64,000 bases of DNA from Whitmania pigra (GCA_021613335.1 JAJTWR010000159.1:687001-751000), one strand, 5' to 3'; positions 23,401 to 33,239 are shown, counted from the first letter of the stretch. Notes: generated from the letters alone by a model not told the origin. A program made the numbers and translations.

Positions 23401-26400
23401 CTGATCCCAAAAATGAGCGTAATGTTGATGTATTTGTTGGCCTTGGCATGTTCGTCAAAGCGTTCGCACGTTTCCCCTTTTCTATCCCGCTTTTTGAAAT
23501 AACGAGTCCCAAATATTCCATCGAATCTTTTGCAAAAATGCACTTGTTTTTATTGCATCTCAATCCTTTGTCTCGTAACCTTTGTAGTAAAGCTTTGAGG
23601 TTTTGAAGGTGTTCTTTGGAGTTGGAACCACCGACAAGAATGTCGTCTAGATAGACTGCGACTCCTTGTAGATCACGTCAATCTGTCCATTATTTCTTGG
23701 AAGTAACCTGGAGCTGAAATTATTCCAAAAGGTAGTCTCGTTTGAAGTAAAACAACTCTATTTGTGGTCAACGCGAGTTTTTGTTGACTCTTAGGAGCGA
23801 GTTTGACTTGATTGAATGCATCTGCTAAATCAATCTTGCTGAAGTAACGACTTCCTCCAAGTTTTCTCATAAGATCCTCAGGCAGTGGCATTGGGTATCG
23901 GTGAGGTTCCAACTGGGAATTTACAGTCACCGAATAATCTCCGCAGATTCGAAACTTAGCCTTCTTTTCGCCTGGTCGCAGACTCTTTCGAATCGGAACT
24001 ATCGGAGTTCCGTAATCATTGAAGTGTGTTGGGATCCAAATCCCTTTCTTTATTCCTGCATCAAGAGCCTGATTTAGATCTTCCTGAATTGAAAATGGAA
24101 CTGTTCTTGCTTTCACAAAAATTGGCGTTGCTTCCTGTTTGAATTTTACCTCCAGTTCGAAATCTTTCAAACAACCAAGATCTTGCTCGAAACATTCTTT
24201 GAAATCGTGGCAAATTTTAAGACATGCTTTTTCGACGGTTTTTGAATCCGTTTCTTCATCAACCTTGAAAACATGATTGCGTAGCAAGTCCGACATATCG
24301 ATTTGCAATTCAACTATGGCTTTCCTGCCAAGAATGTTGAGTTTTGGCAACTTGGTGACATTGAATTCTAGAGGTACTTCTTGAAGGTCTGATGTCGAAA
24401 CCATCATTTCGCAGACTCCTAAGTTCGGGATTGAGTCCCCAGTTGCGGAAATATATTTCGTACTGGAAGGTGTAAGCTTGGGTTTTCCCCACTTGTTCCA
24501 CACTTCCATTGAGCAAAAGTTATCCCTGGCTCCGCTGTCCAACTCGAAAACAAATTCTGAATTTCCAATTTGTAACTCTTGTACGAGAGGGGAGTGGCTC
24601 GGAATTGTATGGATTGAATTCACTTTTCTCTCTCTTTTGAACTTTTTCTTTAAACATGCTTTTTCTAAATGTCCTATGATTCCACAGAAGTTGCATTCCG
24701 TTTTGACATGCCTGCAATCATTGGCGTGGTGTCCTTTTGTTCCACATCTTGGACACGTCCCTTTCGGGAATGGAAATTTAGAGAGTTGCTGTACTTGGCG
24801 TCTTGGTTTGAAATTCACTTTTTCTTGTTTGTTGTCGGCAGGTTTGAACACTTTCATTACCGGTTCGTCCGGTGTGCCGTGTACTGTGGCTTTGGCAACC
24901 TTAGCAGATTCTTCCACTTCCGTAGCAATTTCAACAGCCCGATTGAAAGTTAATTCATCATCTGGAATTTTGAAAAGCGACTTGAGAACCGCCTCGTTGT
25001 CAACAGAACATACAAATCTCGTTCTCAAGGCTTCGTCGAGTGTGTCCTCAATACTAGGAAAGTCGCACGTAGAAGCTGCTGTTCGAATTTTCGCCGCGAG
25101 TTCTTGAATGGTCTCGCCAGGTTGCCTTTTTATCTCGGTCCAAAATCTAAACCTTTCTCTCACAATGAATCTTTTGGGGTTGAAATTTTCCGTCATTACT
25201 GCTTGAATTTCCGAAAAGTCTAACTTATTGACTTCGCATGGAATTGTCTTTTGTGAAGCCGCAGTTTGTAAGAGTTTGTAAATTGAAGTTGACTGGTTTG
25301 TGAGGAAAACTTGAGTAATTTTTGAGGTCGGAATAGAGTTTGCTTCTGTAAAGGTTTGAAACCGACTCATGTAGTCACCCCACAGCTCTTTATTCGGTTC
25401 GAAAGGCATGAAATTAGGGATGGTCGTAGAATTCTCAGCAATTGAACGAACCAGGGTTTCCATTTGTTTCGAAAATAGTTCCAGAAATTTAGCGATATCC
25501 GCCATTTTCACCCGCTTTGAAATTCAAATACACTGCTACTGAACAAATTCTGACAAACCTTTTCTGTTGGTTTCCTTGAAAATATCACTTTTCAGACTTT
25601 GAAACTTTTCTTTCGTCGACTGCGCCAGTTGTTGGGTCTTTGAAACAATAACCAGTTGAACAGAAAACTTTATTGGCGGTCAAATATTCAGGAACAGAAA
25701 CTAGAACTAAATATCGCTAATGGCCAGTACGTAATATAACCAACTCGCAATCCCTATCGTATAACAACCGTATCACTCCGTAAACTTGTAGGACTCGAAC
25801 CAAACTCTAAAACTCCCTCGCTCCCGAGGTCTGTTCTTTTTATACCCGAAATGACGTCACAACAAGTTATTTTAATTTTTATTTAAGTTTACATTTTTAA
25901 TATTGATAATTTGGTTAGAATTTTCACTTACAGATTATTTTCGTATGCGATGAGCACTCATGATGATGTTATTGAAGTTTAGTAAATATTCAGGTCACCA
26001 TGAATTCTCAATGAATATAACTGGGAACGGTGTAATAGCAAATGCACTAAAGTTGTTCACCAAAGGATTCAGTCAGAAGAAAAGCTTGCATGTGGAGACT
26101 TCCAACAGAGGTTCGAGCGATCTTGTGGTGAGGTGAAGTAATTTTAAATCTGTTAATATTGTAGTTTGTTTGCCCGTGCCAATGTTCACTCCGGCTAAAT
26201 TTTACTTTCGAGTTTATGCCTTTCTTGTCGTTATTTTGGCTTTTTACTTTGTGGAGCCACATTTGAAGAAATATCGAAGTATAGTGGCTGGATTTATCTT
26301 CAAAAAGGTTCGTTTGAGTTATTAATTAAAATTCAATGTTATTATTATTATTATTAATTTGAATTCAAATGTTAATGCAGAATGATTTAGTGATAATATT

Positions 26401-27152
26401 TAAAATAGCTTTGCTAGTAATCTTTACATTAGAGACAGAAAAGGCGAATTTTATATTTATATAACGACATGCTAAGGAAAAGGATTGGATATCTACATCA
26501 GGCAAGACACAAAGTACGCAGAAGCATAAAAAATAATTCATTCACAGTAAGTTTCACCACTATCAGAGGACCACCAGTATCTTCGCAGATTTCACCTTTG
26601 TTCTTATAACTTTAATCTTTACAGATGCCTGTAGGATTCTTTTTAGCCTTAAGGTATGCTTTCCCAGGAAAATTCGAATGGCTGCTCCGTATTGGTCTTG
26701 GAAAACAGCATTGCATTGTTTGCAATGAAGATGAAAACACATTTTTCAGACATTGTCCTACCTTCCTCTGTAAGGCTGCCTACTGTCCTAGTTGCTGGGT
26801 CGATATAGGAGTGAGCATTGCAGGATTTTTAATCTCATTTATTTTTCTCATTTATCTTCGGAAAAGTGAGCTCGTACTGTATGCTTATTAATTTTCTGCC
26901 ATTAAAATGTCAGCGATGAAAGCCAAGGCGGCCCTCTGCTAAATAAACTCGTGAGGGAATTTTAAGGCATTTGAATTTATAAAATCTGTGGTGTTCAGAA
27001 AACAGTTATTTATTCAACATATTCCAGACATTAAAGACATTTTTTTCTTTTAGTTCCGTTGCTATGCCTGCAGAGATAACGACGACTGGACAGTATCTTC
27101 CGGAGGAGAAACTGTAGAGGATAAACTCACGGCTGAACAAAATTTAACATAA
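17416..27152 (+). CDS. DCST1: DC-STAMP domain-containing protein 1 homologue (E3-ligase type), 19 exons
   Basis: Proposed exons: 17416-17460, 17519-17627, 17705-17821, 17941-18147, 18256-18395, 18471-18539, 18635-18676, 18834-19074, 19187-19321, 19395-19534, 19639-19799, 19868-19967, 22066-22161, 22340-22466, 25994-26110, 26165-26307, 26439-26546, 26625-26810, 27054-27152. The phases close to about 793 residues (human about 706). Multi-pass membrane segments are followed by FDNRYITSYFVHID and KRRILYLYNDML, hallmarks of DCST1. The C-terminal RING-like cluster reads CIVC, HCPTFLC, AAYCPSCW, CYAC. In mammals DCST1 is a sperm protein and a RING ligase reported to target STAT2; fly sneaky and worm spe-49 are relatives. 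It follows DCST2 at about 500 bp on the same strand, whereas the human pair is divergent. Two introns carry transposons, at 20.0-22.0 and 22.5-25.9 kb. Some donors are weak (17822 GTGCAC, 18148 GTCAGA). Confidence 0.87.
20045..21960 (-). mobile_element. Internally deleted R2-superfamily-like LINE in DCST1 intron 12
   Basis: This GC-richer block differs in base composition from the flanking intron. On the minus strand the 20.64-20.98 kb segment reads SGKRPDM, then ILAELTVPWKDR, then LFAFEVGAKGVIGQSTYTFL. That pattern is typical of the C-terminal restriction-like endonuclease region of R2/NeSL/HERO-type LINEs. At 21.6-21.85 kb the minus strand reads IKFPLSRRKIAWNELD, a block found early in ORFs of the same superfamily. 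Reverse transcriptase was not seen between them, so the copy looks internally deleted and frame-broken. A SINE-like tRNA head lies inside it at 20505-20620. Confidence 0.55.
20505..20620 (+). repeat. tRNA-derived SINE head (A- and B-box-like)
   Basis: TTGCATAGCTAGATGATTGGGAC resembles a Pol III A box with its D-arm, and GCGGGATTCGAATCCGC contains a near-perfect B box. Related copies, more decayed, lie at 43290-43385 and 52985-53090. The acceptor stem does not pair, so this is not a tRNA gene. Confidence 0.6.
22526..22530 (+). repeat. Left 5-bp target-site duplication (AAGTT)
   Basis: AAGTT immediately flanks the left LTR and is repeated exactly at 25864-25868 after the right LTR. This is the 4-6 bp duplication expected of LTR-element integration. 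Confidence 0.85.
22531..22760 (-). repeat. 3' LTR of the Gypsy-type element
   Basis: 230 bp, identical to 25634-25863 as far as I can read. It contains TGACGTCA at 22749-22756, TATAAAAA on the minus strand near 22736-22743, and AATAAA on the minus strand near 22570. Confidence 0.92.
22754..23563 (-). CDS. Retroelement pol end: RT thumb/connection fused to integrase C terminus
   Basis: This is the downstream open frame of the LTR element. The N-terminal part has the RT landmarks KCIFA, then EYLG, then FLGSVQFYHKFIPNLS, and the start of RNase H near PWIWSSEAE. Within a few residues it changes to an integrase C-terminal region (FDVGKPCYVQ, WIPAIVVQVLGPRHVLI, RHVEQLRPRH) and a basic tail with PRRPRGRPRGRR. 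The RNase H active site and integrase zinc finger and DDE core are absent. The deletion junction, at about 23290-23310, keeps the frame. The frame overlaps the LTR edge at its 3' end, as is common in compact Gypsy elements. Confidence 0.8.
   Translation of the reverse strand: MRCNKNKCIFAKDSMEYLGLVISKSGIEKGKRANALTNMPRPTNTSTLRSFLGSVQFYHKFIPNLSTIAEPLTSLTRKETPWIWSSEAERDGRQIRGKLDALLPSVSQIAKRFQNRQNDLTSNKRTNNTKFDVGKPCYVQCIGPGKDRVPRWIPAIVVQVLGPRHVLIQAVPKRPTWKRHVEQLRPRHGVEEDDDPGMVPGPTPTARNVTLTTTIPTTVQPPRRPRGRPRGRRNFQRPNILDQGLTLPRRSERLRLKALGDSSAGAEVL
23673..25511 (-). CDS. Retroelement gag-protease-RT polyprotein
   Basis: An intact 612-codon frame. The N terminus (about 1-220) is a Gypsy-type capsid. 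Two CCHC-like knuckles follow (CPRCGTKGHHANDC and CNFCGIIGHLEKAC, about residues 250-285), then a protease with FELDSGA near residue 325. RT palm blocks (RICGDYSVTVN, KIDLADAFNQV, LPFGIISAPGYFQ) run to the end. The frame stops just before the YLDD catalytic motif, which lies in the next frame at about 23655-23640; one extra base near 23675 explains it. Gag and pol share one frame here, without the usual gag-pol shift. Another possibility is a programmed shift, but the site does not look like one. Confidence 0.85.
   Translation of the reverse strand: MKMADIAKFLELFSKQMETLVRSIAENSTTIPNFMPFEPNKELWGDYMSRFQTFTEANSIPTSKITQVFLTNQSTSIYKLLQTAASQKTIPCEVNKLDFSEIQAVMTENFNPKRFIVRERFRFWTEIKRQPGETIQELAAKIRTAASTCDFPSIEDTLDEALRTRFVCSVDNEAVLKSLFKIPDDELTFNRAVEIATEVEESAKVAKATVHGTPDEPVMKVFKPADNKQEKVNFKPRRQVQQLSKFPFPKGTCPRCGTKGHHANDCRHVKTECNFCGIIGHLEKACLKKKFKRERKVNSIHTIPSHSPLVQELQIGNSEFVFELDSGARDNFCSMEVWNKWGKPKLTPSSTKYISATGDSIPNLGVCEMMVSTSDLQEVPLEFNVTKLPKLNILGRKAIVELQIDMSDLLRNHVFKVDEETDSKTVEKACLKICHDFKECFEQDLGCLKDFELEVKFKQEATPIFVKARTVPFSIQEDLNQALDAGIKKGIWIPTHFNDYGTPIVPIRKSLRPGEKKAKFRICGDYSVTVNSQLEPHRYPMPLPEDLMRKLGGSRYFSKIDLADAFNQVKLAPKSQQKLALTTNRVVLLQTRLPFGIISAPGYFQEIMDRLT
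25634..25863 (-). repeat. 5' LTR of the Gypsy-type element
   Basis: 230 bp, identical to the 3' LTR, with TGACGTCA at 25852-25859. The primer-binding site lies just inside it, on the minus strand around 25630-25612. Confidence 0.92.
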
Positions 27153-29180
27153 TTTTCAGCTCTGAAGTTAAATGTTTTCTTAATTTGTCTGCATTTAGAG
27201 AGTTTAATTTTAGACTTATTTACGAAAGTTGAATGAAGTCGAAACCCCTAGAGGTCTCTGATACGTAAATGATGGATCCTTATGTAACTTCATTATTACT
27301 TCATTAATTATCAGATTTCTCAATAACTTAGACATAGAGAGATTCAGTGCAGACCTGGGACCAAGGCTCAAGTACAAGTACTCTAGGTTCAATCAGGTAC
27401 AAGTACCTTAATCAAGTACAAGTATCAATGTGTTGTGAACTAGTGCATACTAATTTTTCTCTGCTCCATTCTCCAGGCTGCTTAAAATGTTATGTTATGT
27501 TCACTTATATTTGTCTCATGTATAAGGAAATAAATGTTTAATAAAAAATGTATTTTTAGTAGTAATAAACTTTATTATTAGCAAATAATAAACAGCATTG
27601 AATAAACCATATCTTAAACAAAATAAAAAAGTTGTACACTCTGAGGATTTTAAAGGTTTGTTAATTTATAAAATATATAAACCTAAAAATAAGGTTATTA
27701 CAAAATGTTTGAGGTGCACTTTAGCAACAGCGGAGACAAGTGCCAAGTGCGGCATTTTGAGGGAGTACGTAAAATTAAAGAAAACAGAAAAAATGGCCAA
27801 AGAATGGGAACAGCTCACGGAAGGAAGAGAAATTGCAACCACAAGATGCATCTTTAGTTCTCGACTCGGTACTGTCGCTTAATGTTTCTGAACCTTTGGA
27901 AATCTGTTCTACCAGAAGTAATGATGCCCAGAAGTATTTTCAAGTAAAAAGGATGGACAGCGTTGAGAGATTGCCTTCTTCAGAACAGAGAAAAGATGGT
28001 GGACAGTGCAATAGACGAATCCATAAAACTATCCTCTGAAATGGGTGTAAATATGGAGCGTTTACTCCACAAAAAGAAACGAATGGACGGTGACGGATTG
28101 ACTGACGCAGCACTTTTTTTATAGCACTGAGATTAGATGCTGAGTTGAGGCGGAAAATGCTGTGTGTCATTGACAGATGAGGAAATATCTGGAAAATCTC
28201 AGTAAGTTCATGACATTGCAAACAAATATGGCTTTTTCACGCCGTCAAACCTAATTATGATTTTCAGCCTGGAGTAGTTGATGAAAACGTAGAGAAAGGA
28301 GAGTTCTTAGCCAAAAAGAAAAGGTTGAGGTATTTTGTGGAAGCTTCGGGAAAGGATAATATCGATGGACCCCTTCAACTTTTGAGCCTCATATTGATAT
28401 ACCATCTTTGGGATTCTGTCCCTAATATTGTGATCCTGCTGCCAATCTTCCTAACCTATTAGTGTTACTAGCTATGAGCGTTCGTAATCCAAACTTAAGT
28501 TAATAAAAAACTATCTTCGATCATCTATGAGAGAGTCGCCTGGAGTTATCTAAAGATTTTGTAATTTCTAATCTTTTGAACCACTCTTCATTATTTTCAG
28601 CACTATTCACCTTTGAATGACAAGGCAGAGGAAAACTTGCGGATGGAAGTAATAGAAATGCAATCGGATTCTACATTCAGAGCAAAGTATCTATACATAC
28701 TATATATAGATATAGGACATCTGGCGAAACATTATCTTCGTTAGCGGTTGGAGACTGGTGACCTAATTGAAACATATTCTCGACTAAAATCCAGATTCGT
28801 TTTCTTTAATTTTAAAGTAGTGATAACAATGCTTTTTAATAAGTTTTAAATGAGCGAATATAAACAATGTGTTGTAATCTTTGTAATTAACTTAATTCCG
28901 GTAATTATTCGATTTAATAACCACGTAATAAAAGGCCTAATTGCAGTTGATCGGATTAAAAGTTACATAAATTTAACAGACCCGTTATTTTTATTTTGCT
29001 AGAAAATGACTCCTAAATACGCAGTTGCACTTATTGACGGATAATAGGCCATGCCTTGACTCGCACTAATTTTTATCTCACAATTTTTAACTTTCCAATT
29101 TTAAATGACAATTAAAGAAAGATGATAAACCACTAAAATTATTATGAAAAACAATGAGTTAATTGGCTAAGTAGGCTCCA
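27153..29180. other. Intergenic DNA with degenerate transposon-like frames
   Basis: AAGTACAAGTAC-type short tandem motifs occur at 27368-27430. Plus-strand frames at 27598-28039 and about 28260-28420 are interrupted by stops. One has a C-x2-C pair and a lysine-rich following helix that could be a decayed BED finger of a hAT element, but this is weak. No gene is called. Confidence 0.35.
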
Positions 29181-29189
29181 AGCTCCACC

Positions 29190-29288
29190 CACTATAATAT
29201 TAAAGCCTCGTTTCAGTCCGGTGCGGCATTCCTCAGATATCTTGCTGGAAATATTGTTCGCAGTAGAATCATCTGAGATTACTTGAAG
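29190..29288 (+). other. 5' untranslated exon and promoter of the lysine-rich protein gene
   Basis: TATAATATTAAAG near 29190-29205 is a plausible TATA box. The presumed untranslated exon ends at 29288 with a strong donor (CTTGAAG|GTGAGT), pairing with the acceptor at 29515. Confidence 0.55.
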
Positions 29289-29519
29289 GTGAGTCGTAAT
29301 TTAGCTTACTTCGCGAATTTCTCTGACTATAGAAATTTCAAAATATAACTAGGAATTTAATCGATTCTTCCGTCGTGATGGTCTAGAATTTTATCTTTGT
29401 GGGGTTAACGGCCATCACTAATTTCATTTGATTTATTGTTTCGCCATTTTGAAACCGCCGACTTACGCCGCCCTCATCACTTTGAAAGGACAACCCAACT
29501 TTTGAATTTCTTCAGCATT

Positions 29520-29645
29520 ATGCCTCAAAAAAAGAAAGAAGGAGCTAAAGCAGACGAAAAGAAGACGGAAAAAGCTGGTGAGAAGGCAAAGGCTGAAGGC
29601 GAAAAGAAGACTGCCAAAAGCGGTGACAAGAAAAAGAAGAAATGA
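29520..29645 (+). CDS. 41-residue lysine-rich protein
   Basis: The frame starts at ATG 29520, five bases after a splice acceptor (TTCTTCAG|CATT ATG), and reads MPQKKKEGAKADEKKTEKAG, then more of the same, to a run of five lysines and TGA. Counting gives 17 Lys, 6 Glu and 2 Asp in 41 residues, so it is disordered and strongly basic. AATAAA lies near 29738. Its composition is reminiscent of HMGN-type or other small chromatin proteins, but there is no family-defining motif and I do not assign a function. The start is chosen because the spliced leader exon joins immediately upstream; a longer frame from 29436 would read through the intron. It converges on the RIF1-like gene, with stops about 150 bp apart. 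Confidence 0.65.
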   Translation: MPQKKKEGAKADEKKTEKAGEKAKAEGEKKTAKSGDKKKKK

Positions 29646-29797
29646 TCGGCTAGATTGGCCAACTCTTCCCATTTTTGACTTCTGTAGTTTAAACACACTT
29701 ATGTTTTGTCAGAGTTACAAATTTTTCGTTCAAAAATAAATTTTCACTAAAAGAAGGCTTTGATCTAGGTCGTCAAAATAAGTCGCGAAATTACATT

Positions 29798-32062
29798 TTA
29801 CAAACTGCTTGCAATGTGTTCAGCAACCTTACTCTGGATCGAGGTAAGCTTGGTAAGCATGGCCTTTAATTGTATTCGAGATAGTTCATTGCTTCTGCAC
29901 CTCCCAAGCACATCCTCAAGGGCATCAAACATCCTTAATGTTGTTTCACCATTAGGAGCTTCTGGTTCGTCTTCCTTAACAGAGTTTTTGTCAGTTGTGA
30001 TGGCTTGCTTAGAGCCATCTTTCTCACAGGCATGTTTCTGTAAATCAGCAGATTGCATTTCCTTGGCTGAGGTATTGTCTTCATCAACCTGGCCCTCTGC
30101 ACTGGCAACTTCATTATAGTCCTTGACTGGGAATAAAAACATGCAAATTGCAAATCAATGTTTGGTTGATGATGCTTTAGAGGGTATCCAAGTCTTTTAC
30201 CTGACTTCTTGTTTTTGTTATTAGTGTCCATCCAGTATTGCAATGCATCTCTAATTCGTGAAGATTTTGGTTGTTGCACAGGCAGCGTCTCCAACTCCGG
30301 CTCCGACATGGCTGCCAAATCCCCCACGGTCTTGATGTTCTTAGCACTGAGCAAGTTCTTCAGACCTGTCACCCTTTTGATACAAATCGTTAGACATGTG
30401 AAAATGCACTGAACTGACGTACTTGCTTAAAAACAGACCAGTGTGACATGCTGATTCTTGGCAAAATGACTTCAATGGGGCATGAAGAGTTAGTCAGTTC
30501 TGGGAAAATAGGAGCACTGTTTTCCTTGTTTGTACCTTGTGAGGCAGGGACACCCTCATTTCTGCCAAACTTTGTGATTAATGCAACATTAGATATTTTC
30601 AATGCGATATTCCATTAGTAATGCATTTTGGCGGAATAAAAATAGGTTAAATAAACAGAAAACAAGTGTGAAACAGCCTCTTTAACATTATTATTGCATT
30701 ATTATTGCTATATCTTGATCAGCCATTGCAGCTCCATAAAGGTGATTCTAGAGGATTACTTGTTCTTGAGTATGTGGTTTCATGTCTCTCATTATTAGGC
30801 TGTCATGTCTGTTAGGAATTTCAACAGTGGAAACAATTTCAGAAAAAGCAACTCTCCGGACCTGCAATTAATACCGAAGAAATATCTAAAGCTTGAAAAC
30901 TTTGGCACGAAGATATTTTCATTGTGAATAATTAATAATGTCGTGCAATGTCGAATCGATGCGTCGGTCATTTTTTTAAGCAGCATAAATAGTTTTCTAC
31001 CTTTGCAGAGGGAGAATAGCCGAAGTCAGAGTCTTGAAGTTTTCTTTTGCGAAGAATGCCTGTGCTTGGAGAATTGTAACAGATAGCTGTCAATGAAGTG
31101 GCATCCATGGCCTTCCTAGTTGGGGAATCATCTTTCTGTAAATTCTGATCCACGCTTTTGCATGGAGTCGAATTTACTGATGAAGATATGTCATTATTTA
31201 TTACAAGGGTTGCTTCTTTAAATGGATGTAATTGTTTGTGTGATGATGCAACGTTACCAGAATGAACGTCAACGTCTAAATCATTGGTGCATTTTAAATT
31301 ATCTCCAGATGGATAAGATGACGATTCAAATGGAGTATCATTTTCGATGTTATCACTTGTCGGGTGTGATACAATTTCATCCTCAACTTCTAGTTTTGTA
31401 GCACAAGACAGAACAGAGTTCGGATCTGCAATATGGCAACCAACGTTAGGTAAAGTTTCTGAGTTTTTGCTTTGGTTATTGTCAGAGCTTGGGCATTCCT
31501 TTGCAGTGCTGTCAGTGATGTTTGATCCTAAAATCAAGTCATCAGTACTTTCTTTACTTTTTTCTAAACTTAAAACATTATGTTTTGAATCATTCGAGGT
31601 CGGGCTTTTGCCATTTGAAGACCTCCTCGGTCTTAAAAACCTTCTGGTCGGAGTTTCACAAGAGGATTTCTTGAAGGAATCCTTTGTAGAAGAATTTGTG
31701 GGGTCATCTTTATCATTATTTCTACGTCCTAATAACTTTTCTAAAGGAATGTCTTCTTCATCTTGATTCTGAACATCATTGAAATGATTTAATAATGACT
31801 TCTTGCAATTTAGCTTGCTTTCAACCTTAATGTCAGTGTTCTTAACAGATTTCTTGTCACTGTCAGTCTTCATATGTTTAATTTTTTTACTTGGCAACGA
31901 TTTTGATCCATTATCTTCGATCATGCTGAGTGATTTATGCTTGTGCTTAAGAGACTTGGCTGATCTCAGCTGCCTAGTATCTCCATCACTTTTATTTTCA
32001 TCTTGGCTTGCTGTAGGTGATTTCGATAGTCTTTTTCTCATTTTGTTTTTATAAAAGTGCAC
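29798..32062 (-). CDS. RIF1: RIF1 C-terminal region gene (PP1-docking and CTD), no HEAT repeats seen
   Basis: Exons on the minus strand: 32062-31001 (ATG at 32041-32039), 30861-30760, 30569-30415, 30373-30201, 30126-29798. From that ATG the phases close to about 599 residues. The long first exon is disordered, Ser/Lys/Asp-rich. A SILK-type motif (GILRKRK) and an RVxF motif (VRRVAF) follow about 20 residues apart, the RIF1 docking pair for protein phosphatase 1. Then come IFPELTNSSCPIEVILP and LSAKNIKTVGDLAAMSEPEL-TLP, the conserved RIF1 CTD. RIF1 controls replication timing and break repair. Normal RIF1 is over 1,400 residues with N-terminal HEAT repeats. None is visible upstream before PSMD4 starts, although a splice acceptor precedes the first exon, so a 5' exon exists. 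Either the gene is split or truncated, or its 5' part lies very far off. Confidence 0.8.
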
Positions 32063-32779
32063 CTGCGCATACAATAAAACAAATTAACTAGTTAAATAAC
32101 TTCCGTTACAAAACTAGACATTTAAAGGTCATCATCGCACGATTTAAACAACTGTTTGGATTTATAAATAAGATTACAAACAGCCTAATTTATGAAAAAA
32201 TACCCTTTGAAAAAGTAGCCATAACAAATAGCAAACATTAATCGACATTATTAAACGTAAAACTCATATTACCCAAAAAAACTTGCAAATGATTGTTTAC
32301 AATATGTGAATTAACTTCACAAAATTCTTCAAGTCACAAAACTAATTAATAAATCAATTATCAAAAACAACATGCGGCGATGATCGAGCGATCCCGCGCT
32401 TGCGGCAAATAAAAACAAACACTGAAACAAATTAAAGAACAATTGAAATATTTAAATATTTGTGAAGAAATTGAGCTAAAATTTAGTGACTAAAATAATT
32501 ACACATTTCAATTTAATTAAACTAAAAACATTCGTCTTATTTATTTATTTGATCTGAATCCGTTGCATAACTAAAATGATTTGGAAGATTGAAGTAGAAA
32601 ATTGATAAAGTAAGCGGTGCTGATTTTTGCAAATCCATCTGTAAATGATGTCCACACTCGCTGGATTTTCTCACTCGCGCCAAGTTATCAACCATTTCCC
32701 AAAGATTGAAATATTTGGCATCTTCAGTAAGCCATGAAAGAACTAAAGGTTCACTCAATCGTTCATCGCCGCAGGATCT

Positions 32780-32845
32780 TATTTATTTACTTATTTGATT
32801 ATAGTCCGTTGCATAACTCAGATGATTTGGACAATCGCCGCAGGA
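32780..32845 (+). repeat. Short interspersed repeat (TTGATTATAGTCCGTTGCATAACTCAGATGATTTGGAC)
   Basis: The same 35-40 bases, preceded by (TTTA)n, recur near 36955-37000 (+) and diverged at 32530-32600 (+). They also occur inverted at 52075-52130 and 52150-52200. In the inverted reading the motif ends in an AAAT-rich tail. The core resembles the tRNA-like head of the SINE at 20505. Confidence 0.7.
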
Positions 32846-33059
32846 TCCTGCTCGAGCTTCTTAAATAGTTTTTAATACGACCAAGGGTTGAAAACACCCA
32901 CTCATTTGAAGCTGTGGTCACTGGAATTGTCAAAACAAAGTTAATCAGTTTTATTAGGTCTACTAATGCACTCGATTATGCTAACAGGATGTCATAAAAT
33001 GCGTTTATGTCCTTTGGCCAGGGACGGGGAAGGCAGGGGGTTCCTGACTTTAGACACAA

Positions 33060-33215
33060 ACAAGTCATCTTCTTCAGAAACGTAATTTTAGTTTTTCCAA
33101 GGGAACAAACTCTCGCACAACTTCAAAAGACGACCTTTATTGCATCTAGTCTAAAATCTTGGGGCAGGAATGCAACGGCCCTCTCCCCAAATTACGTCCC
33201 TGATCTTTTTATGTT
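33060..33215 (+). repeat. Copy 2 of the GC-rich-cored repeat
   Basis: It reads AACTCTCGCACAACTT, GACGACCTTTATTGCATCTAGTCTAAAATC, a G-run, a C-run and CCAAATTACGTCCCTGATC, in the same order as copies 1 and 3. Confidence 0.65.
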
Positions 33216-33239
33216 TTACGAGGGTTTGCCCTTCTCTTC

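Larger units (their letters stand above)
22531..25863 (-). mobile_element. Young, internally deleted Gypsy-type LTR retrotransposon
   Basis: This 3,333-bp element lies in DCST1 intron 14 in antisense. Two 230-bp LTRs (22531-22760 and 25634-25863) look identical base for base, and 5-bp duplications flank it. Next to the 5' LTR the minus strand has a primer-binding site starting TGGCGCAGTCGAC, matching a tRNA-Ser 3' end as in fly 17.6/297. The interior encodes gag, two zinc knuckles, protease, reverse transcriptase and the end of integrase. Most of RNase H and the integrase core are missing. The LTR has a CRE (TGACGTCA), a TATA-like TATAAAAA and an AATAAA, so it can plausibly promote and terminate its own transcript. 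It resembles K02A2.6-like Gypsy elements. Confidence 0.92.

Noticed and set aside
23660..23690. Programmed frameshift between RT halves in the LTR element
   Set aside because: It lies in the middle of the RT palm, not at a gag-pol border, and no slippery heptamer is visible; a simple one-base mutation is more likely.
24478..25107. Plus-strand frame of 209 codons
   Set aside because: Antisense shadow of gag-protease; no domain of its own and no splice or promoter context.
27368..27430. CRISPR-like spaced repeat (AAGTACAAGTA)
   Set aside because: Repeats are short, irregular and without uniform spacers, and the genome is animal.
31347..31766. Plus-strand frame of 139 codons
   Set aside because: Antisense of the long RIF1-like exon, whose minus-strand frame leads into recognisable PP1-docking motifs.
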